32,025 bases of DNA from positions 1 to 32,025 of the forward strand of contig JABANN010000405.1 in NCBI GenBank assembly GCA_013115125.1. Direction: 5' to 3'. The notes beneath the pieces were generated by a model. The model was not told the DNA's origin, ran no database searches, and was given only the letters and a program-made list of their open reading frames with translations. This DNA is from Perkinsus olseni. Its lineage: Eukaryota > Perkinsozoa > Perkinsida. Positions 9,986 to 21,159 of the stretch are shown here, in pieces. Positions within the stretch are counted from its first letter, which is position 1. Each line of letters begins with the position of its first letter. The translations under genes and the position numbers were made by a program.

Positions 9986-10231
9986 TGGATTTTCATACTC
10001 TTCGTTCATAATAAATATGAGGTGACTATACAGTTAGACGATCTGTTTGAGGATGGACCTCTGGAAGCTTCAGGTGCGCTCCGAGGATCGATTTTGACGA
10101 GAAAGAATCGATCCTGAGGGCCCTCCGAACGCAATAGAACTATCGAACAGTGTATTGGATGTATTATAAGTAATCCTACACATGAGCTTCTCGTAGGTGT
10201 ACATCTCTGCATCATCCACACTAAAACCTCA

Positions 10232-10411
10232 GCTGCTAAGGACGCTGCGTCCAAAGCCCAAAGCAGCGAATCCGTTGCCGGCTGGGCTTGCAAATATCAC
10301 GGACTGGCGAGCCGAAATTTCCGCCCGTGAAGTTTCAAGAAATCGTGGAGTCCACAACGTGGGCTCTCGCGAGACCCTGTCAGGATCAGTGAACCACCGG
10401 CATGAGTTCCA
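10232..10411. repeat. Dispersed repeat V, copy 1
   Basis: Diverged but clearly related to 10940-11102. They share AATATCACG followed by GCGAGCCGA and ATTTCCGC. On the minus strand both copies can read AEISAR...VIFA.P, so a decayed coding origin is possible. Family unknown. Confidence 0.5.
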
Positions 10412-10446
10412 CGAGGGCCTCTCGTCCCTGAGCATCTATATCTGTC

Positions 10447-10681
10447 GTTTGATATTCTTGATCACTCCCACGACCTCTCGCTCGATCGAACACGCACGGA
10501 GCCGAAGGATGTACCCCGCTCCGCACATGCATTCCCGGGCGCTGAGGGTTTCCTTGCTCGGCGCTCGTCGGAGCAGAACAAGGCACTCCACCTTATCCTG
10601 TGACCCAGACTGTGCCTCGAGGACCTCGGTCGCTTGCTCGCCGCCCAGCGTAACGCTGGCAGCGTTACCACATTGTGCCAG
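10447..10681 (-). pseudogene. Remnant of a cyclin L C-terminal region
   Basis: Similar to 5300-5420 in the left cyclin copy: minus-strand ATEVLEAQSGSQDK...VLLRRAPSKE aligns with PTEALNAQPEGKTE...VLRLAPSKSE once the 10645 insertion is ignored. The expected arginine/serine tail has decayed. It is probably the former 3' end of the right cyclin gene, now cut off by about 800 bp of other sequence. Confidence 0.5.
10645..10666. repeat. 14-nt palindromic insertion, target CCAGCGTT
   Basis: Exact pattern inside the cyclin C-terminal remnant. Confidence 0.87.
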
Positions 10682-10729
10682 GGTGTGAAATGATCACGAC
10701 CAAGTCCTAAATTCCAAGACCCTTCATGC

Positions 10730-10751
10730 CCAGTTAATAACTGGCAGTTAT
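10730..10751. repeat. 14-nt palindromic insertion, target CCAGTTAT
   Basis: Exact pattern in non-coding sequence. Confidence 0.87.
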
Positions 10752-10816
10752 ATACAGGACTGGCCCCAACCCCGGAAGGGGAGATGAGCGACCAACTGCT
10801 GGAGCTGCACTATCGT

Positions 10817-10838
10817 TCTCACATTGTGAGACTCACAA
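10817..10838. repeat. 14-nt palindromic insertion, target TCTCACAA
   Basis: Exact pattern in non-coding sequence. Confidence 0.87.
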
Positions 10839-10901
10839 TGCAGCCTACAACAAAATAATAGCTTCGCCTCATTAGCACAGTCGCTACTCGCGCTGCCGTA
10901 G

Positions 10902-10923
10902 CGAGTGATTCACTCGGAGTGAA
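10902..10923. repeat. 14-nt palindromic insertion, target CGAGTGAA
   Basis: Exact pattern in non-coding sequence. Confidence 0.87.
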
Positions 10924-10939
10924 CAAACACGCGCCCAAG

Positions 10940-11102
10940 GCTGGAACGTTAGTGTCCCAAGCCCCACGCAGCAAATGGGTTGACGCCTGGGTTCGCGAAT
11001 ATCACGCACCGGCGAGCCGAGATTTCCGCATGTCAAATATAATGAAATCATCAACCCTCGCTAGCTCTTGAGGCTCAAGACTTGAGCCATCGGCATGACT
11101 TG
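10940..11102. repeat. Dispersed repeat V, copy 2
   Basis: Partner of 10232-10411; carries the insertion at 11066. Confidence 0.5.
11066..11087. repeat. 14-nt palindromic insertion, target TCTTGAGC
   Basis: Exact pattern inside repeat V copy 2. Confidence 0.87.
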
Positions 11103-11175
11103 AAGAAATCTCGGTAAATTTTAGCATAAATCGACTAGCACGTTTTTTCAAAGCTTTCGAATGAAAATGAGTCAT

Positions 11176-11197
11176 TTGCGGTCACCGCAATGCAGTG
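11176..11197. repeat. 14-nt palindromic insertion, target TTGCGGTG, one mismatch
   Basis: Same layout as the exact cases, but the second X is TGCAGT instead of TGCGGT, which suggests an older event. Confidence 0.7.
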
Positions 11198-11493
11198 CAC
11201 ACATCCTGCGAGCTCCGCCCCGTCGTCTCGAAGACCCAGTAATATAATGTTACTGGCGATAACTTACTACTATTATCGAGCTATGAGCAATCCAATCTCC
11301 CATTAGGACTCGTAATTACTCGTGATATACGAGAGATCCACCCACCTTCGAAAACTATCCTTGGTGGTTCTGGTTCGCCAATCAACAACGCGGCGTTGTA
11401 CACAAGTCGCCAGAGCCGCCAAGAAAAGCGACTCCTCCCACTCACAACAAAACTCCACTCGCAGCCTATAATATGATAATGTTGAATCAGGCA

Positions 11494-13319
11494 TTACCGC
11501 ATCCAATATCGAGGCTGAGGATTTCTCGGCTGCTGCTGCTGCTGCTTCGCCTCTTGCTGCAACGGATAGACTGAAAAATATGTGGGTTCATAGATAGCCC
11601 TCCTTAGCCGCAGGATCTCGCTAACAAAGAGTTCCAATTGATATTGAGACACCGCCAGTGCCTTCCACCAGGTGGTCTCGGTCATACCGCTCTCGCCAGG
11701 TCGCTCGGCATCGGCCATAAACATAGCCCCGGCAACTAGTGCTTCTGGCGGTAGAAAGCAGATAATAGGAGACCGATGGGCATCAGTAAGGATTGGACAC
11801 GCTCGCCGAGCTACGCTTTTAGCCGCGCCACGGGGGCAAGCCCCGAAAACACTCTGAGCCAGTGGGACCAGCAAAGAGTGAGCGGAGGGGAAGAGTAACT
11901 GTCCGATCTCGAAACCGAGCTCTCGAAGTATATGACGCTCTGCTCTCATCACCTCCGTCTTCATCTGCTTGTACTCATCACTAGTCAAGTCGATCGCTTC
12001 AACCAACTCCCATGGTCTGCCATCGGGCCTGGGCTCGACCTCACGCAAGTACAAGAGTTGGAACACTTGCACCACCTTCCACATGGCCCTGGGGGTCTCC
12101 TCGTACTTGCAGCCGAGGAAGGTCGCTGCGCATGACACGATTCGAGCGTTGAAGGCAGCGAAGCCTTTGCGGAAGTAGAAACGTTGGATGATGACAGCGG
12201 CGGCTAGGGGCACCTTCAAAGGGAGCTTGAGCAAGACTGAGGCCCGATAAGACAAGTCGACAGCATACTCCCGCATGAGGAGAGGATCGACTGGGCAGGG
12301 ATGCTCTGGGGTAGACGAGGGGAGCAGAGGGACGGACATCAGAGAAGCCCAGGGGGTGGAGAGCTGAGAACAAGAACTCATATGATTGAGGGTCTAATGT
12401 AACACAACGCCATGGACGGAGGACAACTGGGAGAACTCAGCCAACTTTGCGCCTGAGCACTAGATTGTCGCTTTGCAGGCGACTCACTGGGGTGTCCGCA
12501 ACAGGTTCATAGTATCCCTGACAAGAGGACAGCCTCACATCCGACGGAGAAGTAAGACAGATTCACCTGGCTGGGGTCTGACTTGCACACCAGTAGGGTG
12601 TAGTAGCGCTCAAGCTCATCCGGATCAACCTGCTGCTTCCTCGCCAGCAGGCCAATGACGTCCGTGAGCGGCATCTGGAAGGACAGGAGAACGTGGGATT
12701 GTACAGAGGAATCTTGCTCACCTGGTCATCGACAAGCAAATTCGTCTTGGTTATTTTTCGAGGACTGTCACTCGTCTCCGAGTCCATGAGCTTTGGTGGT
12801 GCTAGCTCAGCAGAGGGGTCGTCGAGTATCCGAATGACGAGGGTCTAGGCCACGGCTGATCTGAGTTCTCGAGCTCACCGTGACTTGCTTACCCGCTGCT
12901 GCGTAACGTGAGGTCGTCCTGCCGGGGCTTGTGATGATATACCGCTGGTGCTGGCCCGAGCCGCAGAGCTTCGACCGATCGACCGCTGCGCGACCGAGCT
13001 CTCCGTAGACTGAGCTTCTCTACTGCCGTGCGTGTCCGTCATCGAACCGCTCTCGCTCTCTGAGTTCGACAACAAAGAACGGAGCGTGGGCAGCGGCAGA
13101 CTCACCTTCCGCATCGCTGTCGTCGCTATCCTCACCCCAGTCGGAATAGCAGAGGCAGAGCTCTCTAGCGTTCAGGGCTCCTACGGCACGGTAACTATCA
13201 AGTGCCGGCAAATCCATATCCGGTTCTATCACAGCGCGACCTGGGGCAAAACAGAAATCAACAGGAAACACGCTTTCGGTGGGACGTAGTACTGCCAGTA
13301 TCCGTGGCGGCCTCGTCAT
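11494..13319 (-). CDS. Cyclin L-like protein (right copy)
   Basis: Cyclin of the L type, expected to partner a CDK11-like kinase in transcription and splicing. Exons (minus): 13319-13106, 13059-12893, 12790-12722, 12674-12567, 12517-12488 and 12363-11494; 485 residues, with GT-AG introns of 46-124 nt. The N-terminal part has an acidic stretch (EDSDDSDAE) and MPLTDVIGLLARKQQVDPDE. The cyclin box begins about residue 215 with PVDPLLMREYAVDLSYRAS, then IIQRFYFRKGF, EETPRAMWKVVQVF and AERHILRELGFE, matching cyclin L (FYSKSF, EEAPRR, AERRVLKELGF). It ends in a glutamine run. The stop overlaps a good donor (CG|GTAATG), so the original gene may have continued to an RS tail that has decayed at 10447-10681. 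No 14-nt insertions were seen in its exons. The left copy is a pseudogene. Confidence 0.85.
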
Positions 13320-13567
13320 CGTCAAGCCACCGGAGATGATAGGAATGCTCGAGAGGCCTGAGCGGCAAGGGAAACCGCAATGAGCTAAGTTCGACTCATT
13401 GGGGGCTACTAGTTTAGATAGCGGTGGATTGAAAATCGCTATAAAATCTATAATACCATAACTATTCAATAGGATTGTCCCCCACAGAGTTTGCGAGACA
13501 CATAGGGTGGAGCCTTCTATTACAGGTCCCATCGGCGTGGTCGTAAACAACAAACGATGAATGCTCA

Positions 13568-15048
13568 TTACTTCAGTCCAAACTCGTCCGTGTGTTCATT
13601 TAGGATGAGGGTCTCCAGCTCCTCAACTTTGGTATCAAGAGGAACCCGCATCTGACGGTAGAGAAGTATGGCGGCGAAGTTGTCGGTGGGCTACTACGCA
13701 CCTTACAAACCCGTTTAGGGTCAAACGGCGGTACGTAGACATCTATCTCAACGGTGTCGCGGCCCCCACCCATCTGATGAGGGGAGTGCTGATACCTCAG
13801 GACTGAGGGGGTAGTACCAGTGCGCTGGCAGTCGGGGAGATATCGCCACCAAGGCCGAGCATACCGGCGTCCACTCCGATAGCGCCGCTGCCGAGTCGCT
13901 CAATCCTGAGGGTATCTCGATGACTAGAGTGAAAGAGGTAGAAAGTACTCTCTCATGTGACGAGCCTTCCTCGCGGCATAGTGATCGACTCCGTCGAAGT
14001 CGTACACCTCATCATCGCTGCTTTCAGCTGGTTCCGGTAATCGACCTTACAGCGTCATCAGATCGCAGACGCGGAGGTGCACAGTGGCGGCCTTACGACG
14101 AAAGAGTGGCCGCTTGGGAAAAAGCGTCGCTGTCTCTCCGGGAGTAACTCTTGCTTTGAAAGGCACCACCTACCGAGACAGGCTATCATCGACTACTATC
14201 AGACAGCACTAACCTGAGGCTGCTCGTTCTTGGACTCGGCTTGGATGAGCTCCATCTGGGGACCGATGTACTCCCGGTTCCGCTTCTGCATCCCGAGTGT
14301 CGCCATCGTCCTCGTGCGCGGCCTGAGCAAGTCTAGTTTTCCCCAGAAGAGCCTAACGGACTGAGGTCCTACAGTCCGGGAGAGTCTAAGTCCTTTGCAT
14401 GGCCGGCGGGTGCCTGAGGATAGCAGAGAGGCGATGCCCAAGACCGTCAACAGCTCTGTCTCACTTGTGAACTGAACTGTCCCATACGGTCCACCAACAT
14501 GTCAGTCTCATCGTAGTTCCTCTGAGCTTGCCGGGGCGAAAGGACTGAGAGACTGAGCACTTTACCGATGACGCTGACGACGTTGTCATCCCTGAGGGAC
14601 ACTGCACGATTAAAGCGGTATATTTTCATAATTCTTCACTCAAATTAATATGAGGCGTTCTTTAATTGTAGATGATTTGTATGACACTGTACGAGAGTGG
14701 AGAGTAGACCTCTGCCGAGTCTCAAGACCGCTTCCAGGATCGACTTTCACGAGAAAGAAGCCACCCTGGGGGCCTCCGAGCCCGGTTGAACAATCGGAAG
14801 GTGTATTGAATATACTATGAAGGATGCTACACATGAGTTCCTCGTAGGTGTACATCTCCGCATCATCCAAAAGGTCATCCACTGCACTGTACCTGTTAGA
14901 CAGTCCGACGGCGAGCTGTGCTGAGGTCCACCCACTTCGAGGTCCGGTCTATAGTGGGGTCATCGTTGCCGTGACCGAGACGAGAGCCTTTGCGACCATC
15001 TCGTGTGTCGAAGAGGAGCTGCAAGGTGTGAGCTGAGGTGAAATCCAT
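13568..15048 (-). CDS. CRIM-domain protein, Sin1/AVO1-like (tentative)
   Basis: Starts MDFTSAHTLQLLFDTRDG at 15048. The first intron (14893-14935, GTGGGT...TAACAG) leads to YSAVDDLLDDAEMYTYEE. Later exons read SLRDDNVVSVIGKVLSL...YDETDMLVDRMGQFSSQ, a charged AAHEDDGDTRDAEAE stretch, RVTPGETATLFPKRPLFR, RLPEPAESSDDEVYDFDG, then RDTVEIDVYVPPFDPKRVCK and MRVPLDTKVEELETLI. The last two resemble the CRIM fold of the TORC2 subunit Sin1 (IDVYLP..., then a helix after a Val/Asp-rich strand). Both copies share most exon borders. The exons near 14610-14700 are not settled. The C-terminus is shorter than in Sin1; a donor overlaps the stop (AA|GTAATG), so more exons are possible. The identification rests on one region and is modest. 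Confidence 0.5.
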
Positions 15049-15280
15049 TCCCTAGTAACACATGAAAAATAACTGAACTAGAGCCTCCTGAGTGTTCACG
15101 ACTACCGCTGCGCGATGTAGATGAACGCAAGCGGCTATCGCCTAATGGTAGTAAGTAATATTATCGATGATGGTGACGTAGATTCACGATGCGATAATGG
15201 TTCATATTAAATGGTGACGACGTGTGTTCGAGTGAGGGACAGAGAGTAGACTTAGTAAACTTGTAAATGGAACGGGGCGA

Positions 15281-18134
15281 TTAGAAGTCACTCTCGCTGC
15301 TTGACGATGATGGCGGAGCGATGAGCTTGAAGCGCTTCGCCGCACGCTCGGAAACAACAATGGTCTGAAACGATTGGTGTAGCGCTCGACTCCTGCACGC
15401 TACTTGCCTGTGACTGTGCATCGTTCTCGGAGTGTGGCCGCTTGCTTGTTGCCCGACTCCAGAGGCAGGCCGAAGGCTGAAAAGTAGGCAATGACTACCA
15501 CAACTCTCACTCCGTTGTGGTGATGAAGGGAACACACTGCATCAGGGAAGGTCGGCGGCGATTTCGGCTGTCTACCCCACAAGTCTGCATCATCCGTGTA
15601 ACGTATTTGGCAGCTTCCTCAGATTGAGTCATCCCGGTGAACTGGTTCATAGCGGTTGTGGCACCTGGGTTCTGTATGGCGACACCTGATCAACGATGAG
15701 GTCACGGAGAGTCACAGGGAGGGAGATACAGGGGCCATCCGCCCTAGAGTGACGAGAGGAGCTGATCATACCGTGGTCTATCCGTAGTCGGTTATGAATG
15801 GCCTCCTTCTCCCACAGAGTGATCTGGGTCACCACGTTAGCTGGTATGCCATCGATGAACTTCTCGCCTCGTGCAGCACCAGTGTTGGCTGTGACTAAAG
15901 GAAGTCGGTCTATGGGCCGGTCATCGGTGCTGACTACTGGACTCACCCATATTGGTGGCCGCAGATCTTCCTCCTTGTGAGCCCATATGAGAGGCTCGAG
16001 GGTCCACATGACTCTTCAGATATGATATGATGTACTCCGATGTAACGCCCCTGATTCAAAAAAGTCAGCGGGAGGGGAAAGAGTTTCCTTCCTCACCTCT
16101 GGGCGGCGGACTGGACGGAGGTCTGCGTCAACGTCCCCAGAACACAACCAAAGTCATTGGGGTCGTACTCCCTGCCGTCACCAAGCTGACGCTGCAGCTG
16201 GACGAAGGTGCCGAGAAGACGCAAATCCAGACTTGACCTGCGCGAGCAGGAACCATTCGCACCGACGTGGATAAACCCTTCTCTCACGTCGTGTAAGCTG
16301 TGACTGCAAAGTTGCTGTCGACAAAGAGCCTGCAGGACTTGTTGCTGATCACCGAGTTATCATCCACACCCATCTTCGACCGGCTAGCTTGCATGACGTA
16401 AATCGAACTGGACACCACCATCCTAGAGTCCGCGCTCACCAGTGGCAACTCGTACTTCACCGATTCACCTGAAAACACCTAATCCGACCCCTCCAGACCG
16501 CGGAGTGCTAGGACAGGCAGGAGGCAGTTCCAACCTACCATATTGGCTATGCAAGCTGGCTACTTTCTTCAGTTCATCGTCGTAGGTCGCAGGGACAACT
16601 ATACCGAGGTCGGCCAGCGTCTCCAGCAGTGTCGTCACAGCTTCCGTCGCTCCAGGCGTCGCCATGCCTGTATCAACCGTCGCTACGCGAAAGAGATGAG
16701 GATAGTGCGTGTTACACAGGGGGTTGACACGGACGAGCGTGCCAGGGACCAGCCGCTCAGGCTCGTGCCTGATCGACCTAGTGAGCGCCACCACGAGGCG
16801 GATCGGAGCCAGGAGGGAATGTATGCCGTGCTGTCGTTCGATCATGTCGAAGGCTCGCCGTACAAGCTCCCAATACCTGGAAAGTGGGAGCCTTGGACAG
16901 CGGAAGGACGCCGGCAACCTACTGGCTCGTCCTAGAGGCCAAAACGAATTGGAACAGCTGCCCGGTTGATGTACTGGAGCTGCTCATACCAACTATTCCG
17001 GACAAACCTGACTCGGGCTGAGGGACACAAACCTGCCTCTGGTCACCTTACCTTGCCGGGCCCCTTCTGGCCGTAAGGAGGCATCCCCCACAGCAGCAGT
17101 CATACCGTCCACCATGGCCTCTAAGACGTACTCCCATCGAAGAGCGGCGTATTCGTCCAAGCGGTTTATGACAGCGTCTGGGCGCACGCCATTGGCTGAA
17201 GCAGCACGAAAATGAAACACAGCATAACGTTCTCTTTCCGCATACTGAGCCCCGCGGCATCATTGCCGGCGACCTTTGCCTCGTCGAGCTTGGGCTCCTC
17301 TAAGACCTCCCAGGATGGTGACAACTGGTCTTCGCTCGTATTCTGCAGCACAATAGTAATGAGCCGGCGAAAGCTGATGATGGGAAGCCAGGCTGTACTT
17401 TGAGGATAACCTCGTGAAGCCGCTGTCTGAAGTTGGAGCTCATTCGAAGATGCTGCCCCTTCGGATCCATCAACAGGATGTGCCTGAGAGGGAGGCACTG
17501 CTACTGCTGCTGCCGCTGCCCTAGCAAGGCTGGCCGCACTTACAGTTTAGTGAGCTGAGACAGGGCAGCACGGTACTTGGAGTGGTCCGGGTCGTGCAAT
17601 GAGGATATCCAGTGCCGTATGACGCCTTGCTGGATGGGCCGATGAACCAGAATCAAGCGGTTTATGAAGACCTGAGGGGCGAGTGGAAGGGACGGATACG
17701 CGCCACGGCGGAGGTTGCCTTGCCAATGCCATTGAGCCGGGCATAGACATAAGCAACAACAGCAGGGTCCTTGTAGAGCTCCTCGAATAAGCTACTAAGC
17801 TGGTGGGAGTTACTACCCGGAACCACAGGAGCACCTAAGAATAGCGGCTTGCACGATAGATCCACGGGAGGCTAGCTCACCTGGGGGCCGTTGGTAAAGC
17901 GTAGCCAAGTGGATGAGGTACCCGAAGAGGTCATTACCAAAGGAGCCAGACTTCCGAGTCCCCGATGGCGACGGCATCTGCGAGAGCACTGAACGGGTCA
18001 GGCTTGAGAGCCCTGGTAGTAGCGGACTCAACGCAAGAAGAGCTCGTTGCAGTGAGAAACATCGGATGTCATTTAAACTTGACAGCAACTCGGTGGGCCT
18101 CCTCAACAGCCTCTTTGACGTATCTAAGTAGACC
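15281..18134 (-). CDS. Unrecognised helical protein, multi-exon
   Basis: Minus-strand coding signal runs from about 18134 (MVYLDTSKRLLRRPTELL) to a TGA at 15281 after a Ser/Glu-rich tail (PPSSSSSESDF). Exon pieces include SFGNDLFGYLIHLATLYQ (about 17920), SLFEELYKDPAVVAYVYARL (about 17780), FINRLILVHRPIQQGVIRHW (about 17650), PIISFRRLITIVLQNTSE (about 17370), INRLDEYAALRWEYVLEAM (about 17150), YWELVRRAFDMIERQHGIHS (about 16870), YELPLVSADSRMVVSSSIYV (about 16450), NVVTQITLWEKEAIHNRLRI (about 15830) and MNQFTGMTQSEEAAKYVTRM (about 15650). The amphipathic helices suggest a HEAT-like or scaffold protein, but I do not recognise the family. The start is uncertain: the end of the upstream TFIIH gene overlaps or abuts it, and some exons could belong to a second gene. 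Confidence 0.45.
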
Positions 18135-20946
18135 ATGATCAGCCTTGGGGACGCCTGACAAAGACAGTACCGGCAAGTAGCATGCCACTCTGGAGGGGTT
18201 CGGGTCATCCAAGACTCCATCGCGTCCTTCTCAGCCAGCAACACCTGCATACGGTCGATCATATTCCGCACCAGCAGCGGCGGGCGGTACTTTAAGCACT
18301 CGGTCGCGCTTCTCAGCCTGCTGGGGCGAGATGCCCGACGCCCAGAAGTGAGATAGCAACTCCCTGACTCGCTCCAAAAGCTGGTCCAGTTCGACGTTCA
18401 CCGAGCTGTCTGCCATACGGCGGTATCTGCCAAGACTCTGCACGGAAATCCAGATAGACGGCGGTCCGCTTATCACAGCTTGCTGCCAGGGTTGGTCCGC
18501 GCGTTTATAGCACCATGGTCGACTCTGGACTGCCCTCCGGCAGTCATCACGTCATTTTCCCAAATACGTACACCGGGGACAACCAGACCTAAACGCGTAG
18601 CGACTTGACCAGTGTCATCCTGCGAGCTTCTCACGCACCAGGACCACTGACTGAGCCTCCTGGCCCAACGAGGTGGACCAACTCCTTGGACAGCTCGATG
18701 GTCTCCTGGTCAACTTTAGTGAGGACTTCATGACTCGACAACACTGGGGGACATCCCTCTTTAGACAAGTCACGAACCCAGGCTATGCACCTAAGAATGC
18801 GGCCCTTCCCATTGCGAACAGCTATGGGGACCTCCGAAACATGATAGAAGCTACCCGGCCAACTCACGTTTCATCCGGCACCTCCACCTTAGCCTCATCG
18901 GGGGATCCCGGAGGAGAGCCATTGGTGGCGTAGCGAGCCATGAGCCTGAAGATGATATCCCGGAGGAACCGCAGCCCCAACCGCGGACTTATTGATAGCC
19001 AGGGCTCGGGTGTCTCGGTCGTGGCCCTCCTCACGCAGGTCCTCCAACTCTGTGCTCTCGGAGGAGTCTAGCGCTATCTTGCGTCGCTTCGCTACAGATT
19101 CCACATCTACTGAGGGCGTCGGTTCTGCCCTGGGTAGAGTCCCTGAGCGAGCACGCATGGCAGAGAGAAGCTGGGACGAGCCCTACCAGTAGCTTGAGCG
19201 CTCTGATTGTTGAACCGATGGAGCAAACTCTGGAAGGTATCTAAGGAGCCAACCCAGTGAGAACCCCTAAGCCAGGCTCACTTGACTAACCGTTGCTAGC
19301 GAAAGCATCGCTGGGGAGCGGTTGCATTTCAGCACTGTGCTCGGCGTGACCTGTGCTGACCTCGGCCTGAGTTAGGTCAACCTGAGAACATAGCGAAGCG
19401 TGCCGACCGGTAGACGGGGAACCTGGGTCTCACCTCTGGATTTACGATAGACTCGGCCGTCCACACATCAGGGCCGACCTCATCAGCCGCTGAAAATATC
19501 AATAAAGCCTTCCTGTCTAGGCGGAGCGATGCAACCGAAATGCCCACTTTTCTCCATAGCGTCAAACAAAGGGTCGTTAGGTATGTTCTTAGGCTTCTCC
19601 TTCCCTTGGGAGTTGTAATAATAACCCGACTGGAAGTACTTGGTCCAAAATTCCTTCTCGGTGAGACTCGTCGGCACCAGGCGCTCGTAAGCCGCTCGGA
19701 CCTTGGGGTTCTGGTCGAACACTTCTCGTTGCTACACAAAAACTCATCTCAACCGCCCAGCATCATCTTTCCAGAGTCGGCACCGTTTCTGGCGTTATGT
19801 TGAAGACGCCCTTATCGCCTTGCTGTGGGTTGGCTATCTGGGTCGGCAGGTTGATCGGGATGGGCAAACTCGCGTGAATTCCCTGATCTAAGAGTGCGAG
19901 AGAGCACAGTAACAGCATGACCAGCGAACCCGAGTTCAGAGCCCAACACCGTCGCTGACGAACTAAGGCCCGAATTGGAGGCGCTGGTGATGCAAGTATG
20001 AACTCAGAGGGGACTTGACTTCACAACAAGCCTTATTGACATCGCGAGCTGTGCCCAGATGCGACCTACCATCATTCTCCATAGCTTGCTTATGAAGGTG
20101 TAGGTCCAACCTATAACGGTCCCAGAACTCCTCGGCGGTCAGGCACTTCGATCGCGTCACTAGCCGTTCATACCTAACCGCAGCAGAAGCGAATAGATGT
20201 CGTTGAGTTGCATTCCCCGACAACCTCACCTGTCCTTCATCTCCCTGTTGCTCGCCAGGAACTCGGCCCTGTCCTTGGCTGCCTGCTGCAGAGCCCGCTG
20301 CCGCCTCGCCTGCCTCTCCTCAGCGGCATCTCCTGCGTAACTACACCGCAAGCACACTCACCTCCCTGCATTCTCGCGGCGGGGTCCTACTTTTTGAGCA
20401 GGTCCAGGATGGCATGCTGATCGTCCCAGGCCTGGGTTGGCGATGTGAACTCTATGACGCGCTCCCGGGAGTCCTCGCTCGCATGTTCCCTGTCGTCATA
20501 GCATCATCGTACCACCTAGCCCCTACCCCGCGCCTACCGGTATGTCAGCTTGATGAGAGCCCTGTTTGACTTGGCAGGATTATGCTTGTTGGCAACGAAG
20601 CCCGCCACCAGGCTCAACATCACGATCGTGGGCTGCGTCTGATTGTTGTTAGCCGCAGGATTGAAGACTGACGAAAAGAGCGACTGGTGAGCTACAGAGA
20701 CTAGCTCCACTTTCATATTCTATACGATAAGCACGCCCGCCTCGTAAAGCCAGGAACTAGTGGAGAGGAGGTGATTGTGAGTGGAAGCTCACCTAGTCGC
20801 TGTGTCGTGAAGTAGAGGTCCCATGGTTGCTTCTTGAACCTTACAGGGAACCTAGCCAGCACGCGCTCAGCAGTGGGTGTCTCTCCACCCGCCGCTGCCA
20901 TTCCATCAGCTGATAACGACGATGGTGACGATGGTGACGTGGACAT
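18069..20946 (-). CDS. TFIIH core subunit p62 / TFB1
   Basis: Structural subunit of general transcription and repair factor TFIIH, nuclear. In order: an N-terminal PH-like domain (RFKKQPWDLYFTTQRL at about 20820; VELVSVAHQSLF; RALIKLTY; SPTQAWDDQHAILDLLKK at about 20420), then AKDRAEFLASNREMKD, a first BSD domain (YERLVTRSKCLTAEEFWDRY, about 20140), a second BSD domain (YERLVPTSLTEKEFWTKYFQ, about 19660, with SGYYY where human has SHYFH), acidic and Ser-rich linkers, and the C-terminal helix pair LERVRELLSHFWA (about 18370) and MIDRMQVLLAEKDAMESWM (about 18230), as in human p62. The frame change after HFWA is explained by a 19- or 22-nt intron. The stop at 18069 (RYVKEAVEEAHRVAVKFK) is my best guess; the end is not settled. 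Several exon borders were not fixed. Confidence 0.85.
18321..18339 (-). other. Putative 19-nt (or 22-nt) micro-intron in p62
   Basis: GTCGGG...CCCCAG on the minus strand. Removing it joins HFWA to a frame reading KYRPPLLVRNMIDRMQVLL, the p62 C-terminal helix. Using the next AG (to 18318) gives 22 nt and the same frame. A frameshift is the alternative. Confidence 0.45.
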
Positions 20947-21159
20947 AATGCGCAGGGGCCCATGCGCGGGCACACAAGCAATCTGATGAAGTACAGAGCC
21001 CACCAGGCCCAGACGGTTGAACTCCAGGATGTAGCATAAAGTGAACCGAATGTTAGAACCGCCAACGCTATTATGTCAGAAAAACTTCATCAGAGTCGGA
21101 GAATGGTCGGGGCCTCACTATGACAACAAATGTGCTAATTATGGTAATCGATACCTGGT

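Larger units (their letters stand above)
8973..10216 (-). pseudogene. CRIM-domain (Sin1-like) pseudogene (left copy)
   Basis: Left duplicate of the gene at 13568-15048. Recognisable pieces in order are YTYEKLM (about 10190), a block ending YYDETDVLVDRMGKFSSQ (about 9830), GRVTRGETATLFHKRPLF (about 9590), RIERLGSGATRMDAGMLG (about 9310) and ETLILNEHTDEFG (about 9010). The first exon of the other copy has no counterpart here. A TGA replaces the TGT in the PKRVCK part, insertions sit at 8981 and 9231, and a palindrome cluster lies near 9949 with a run of G in an intron. Non-functional in this form. Confidence 0.65.
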
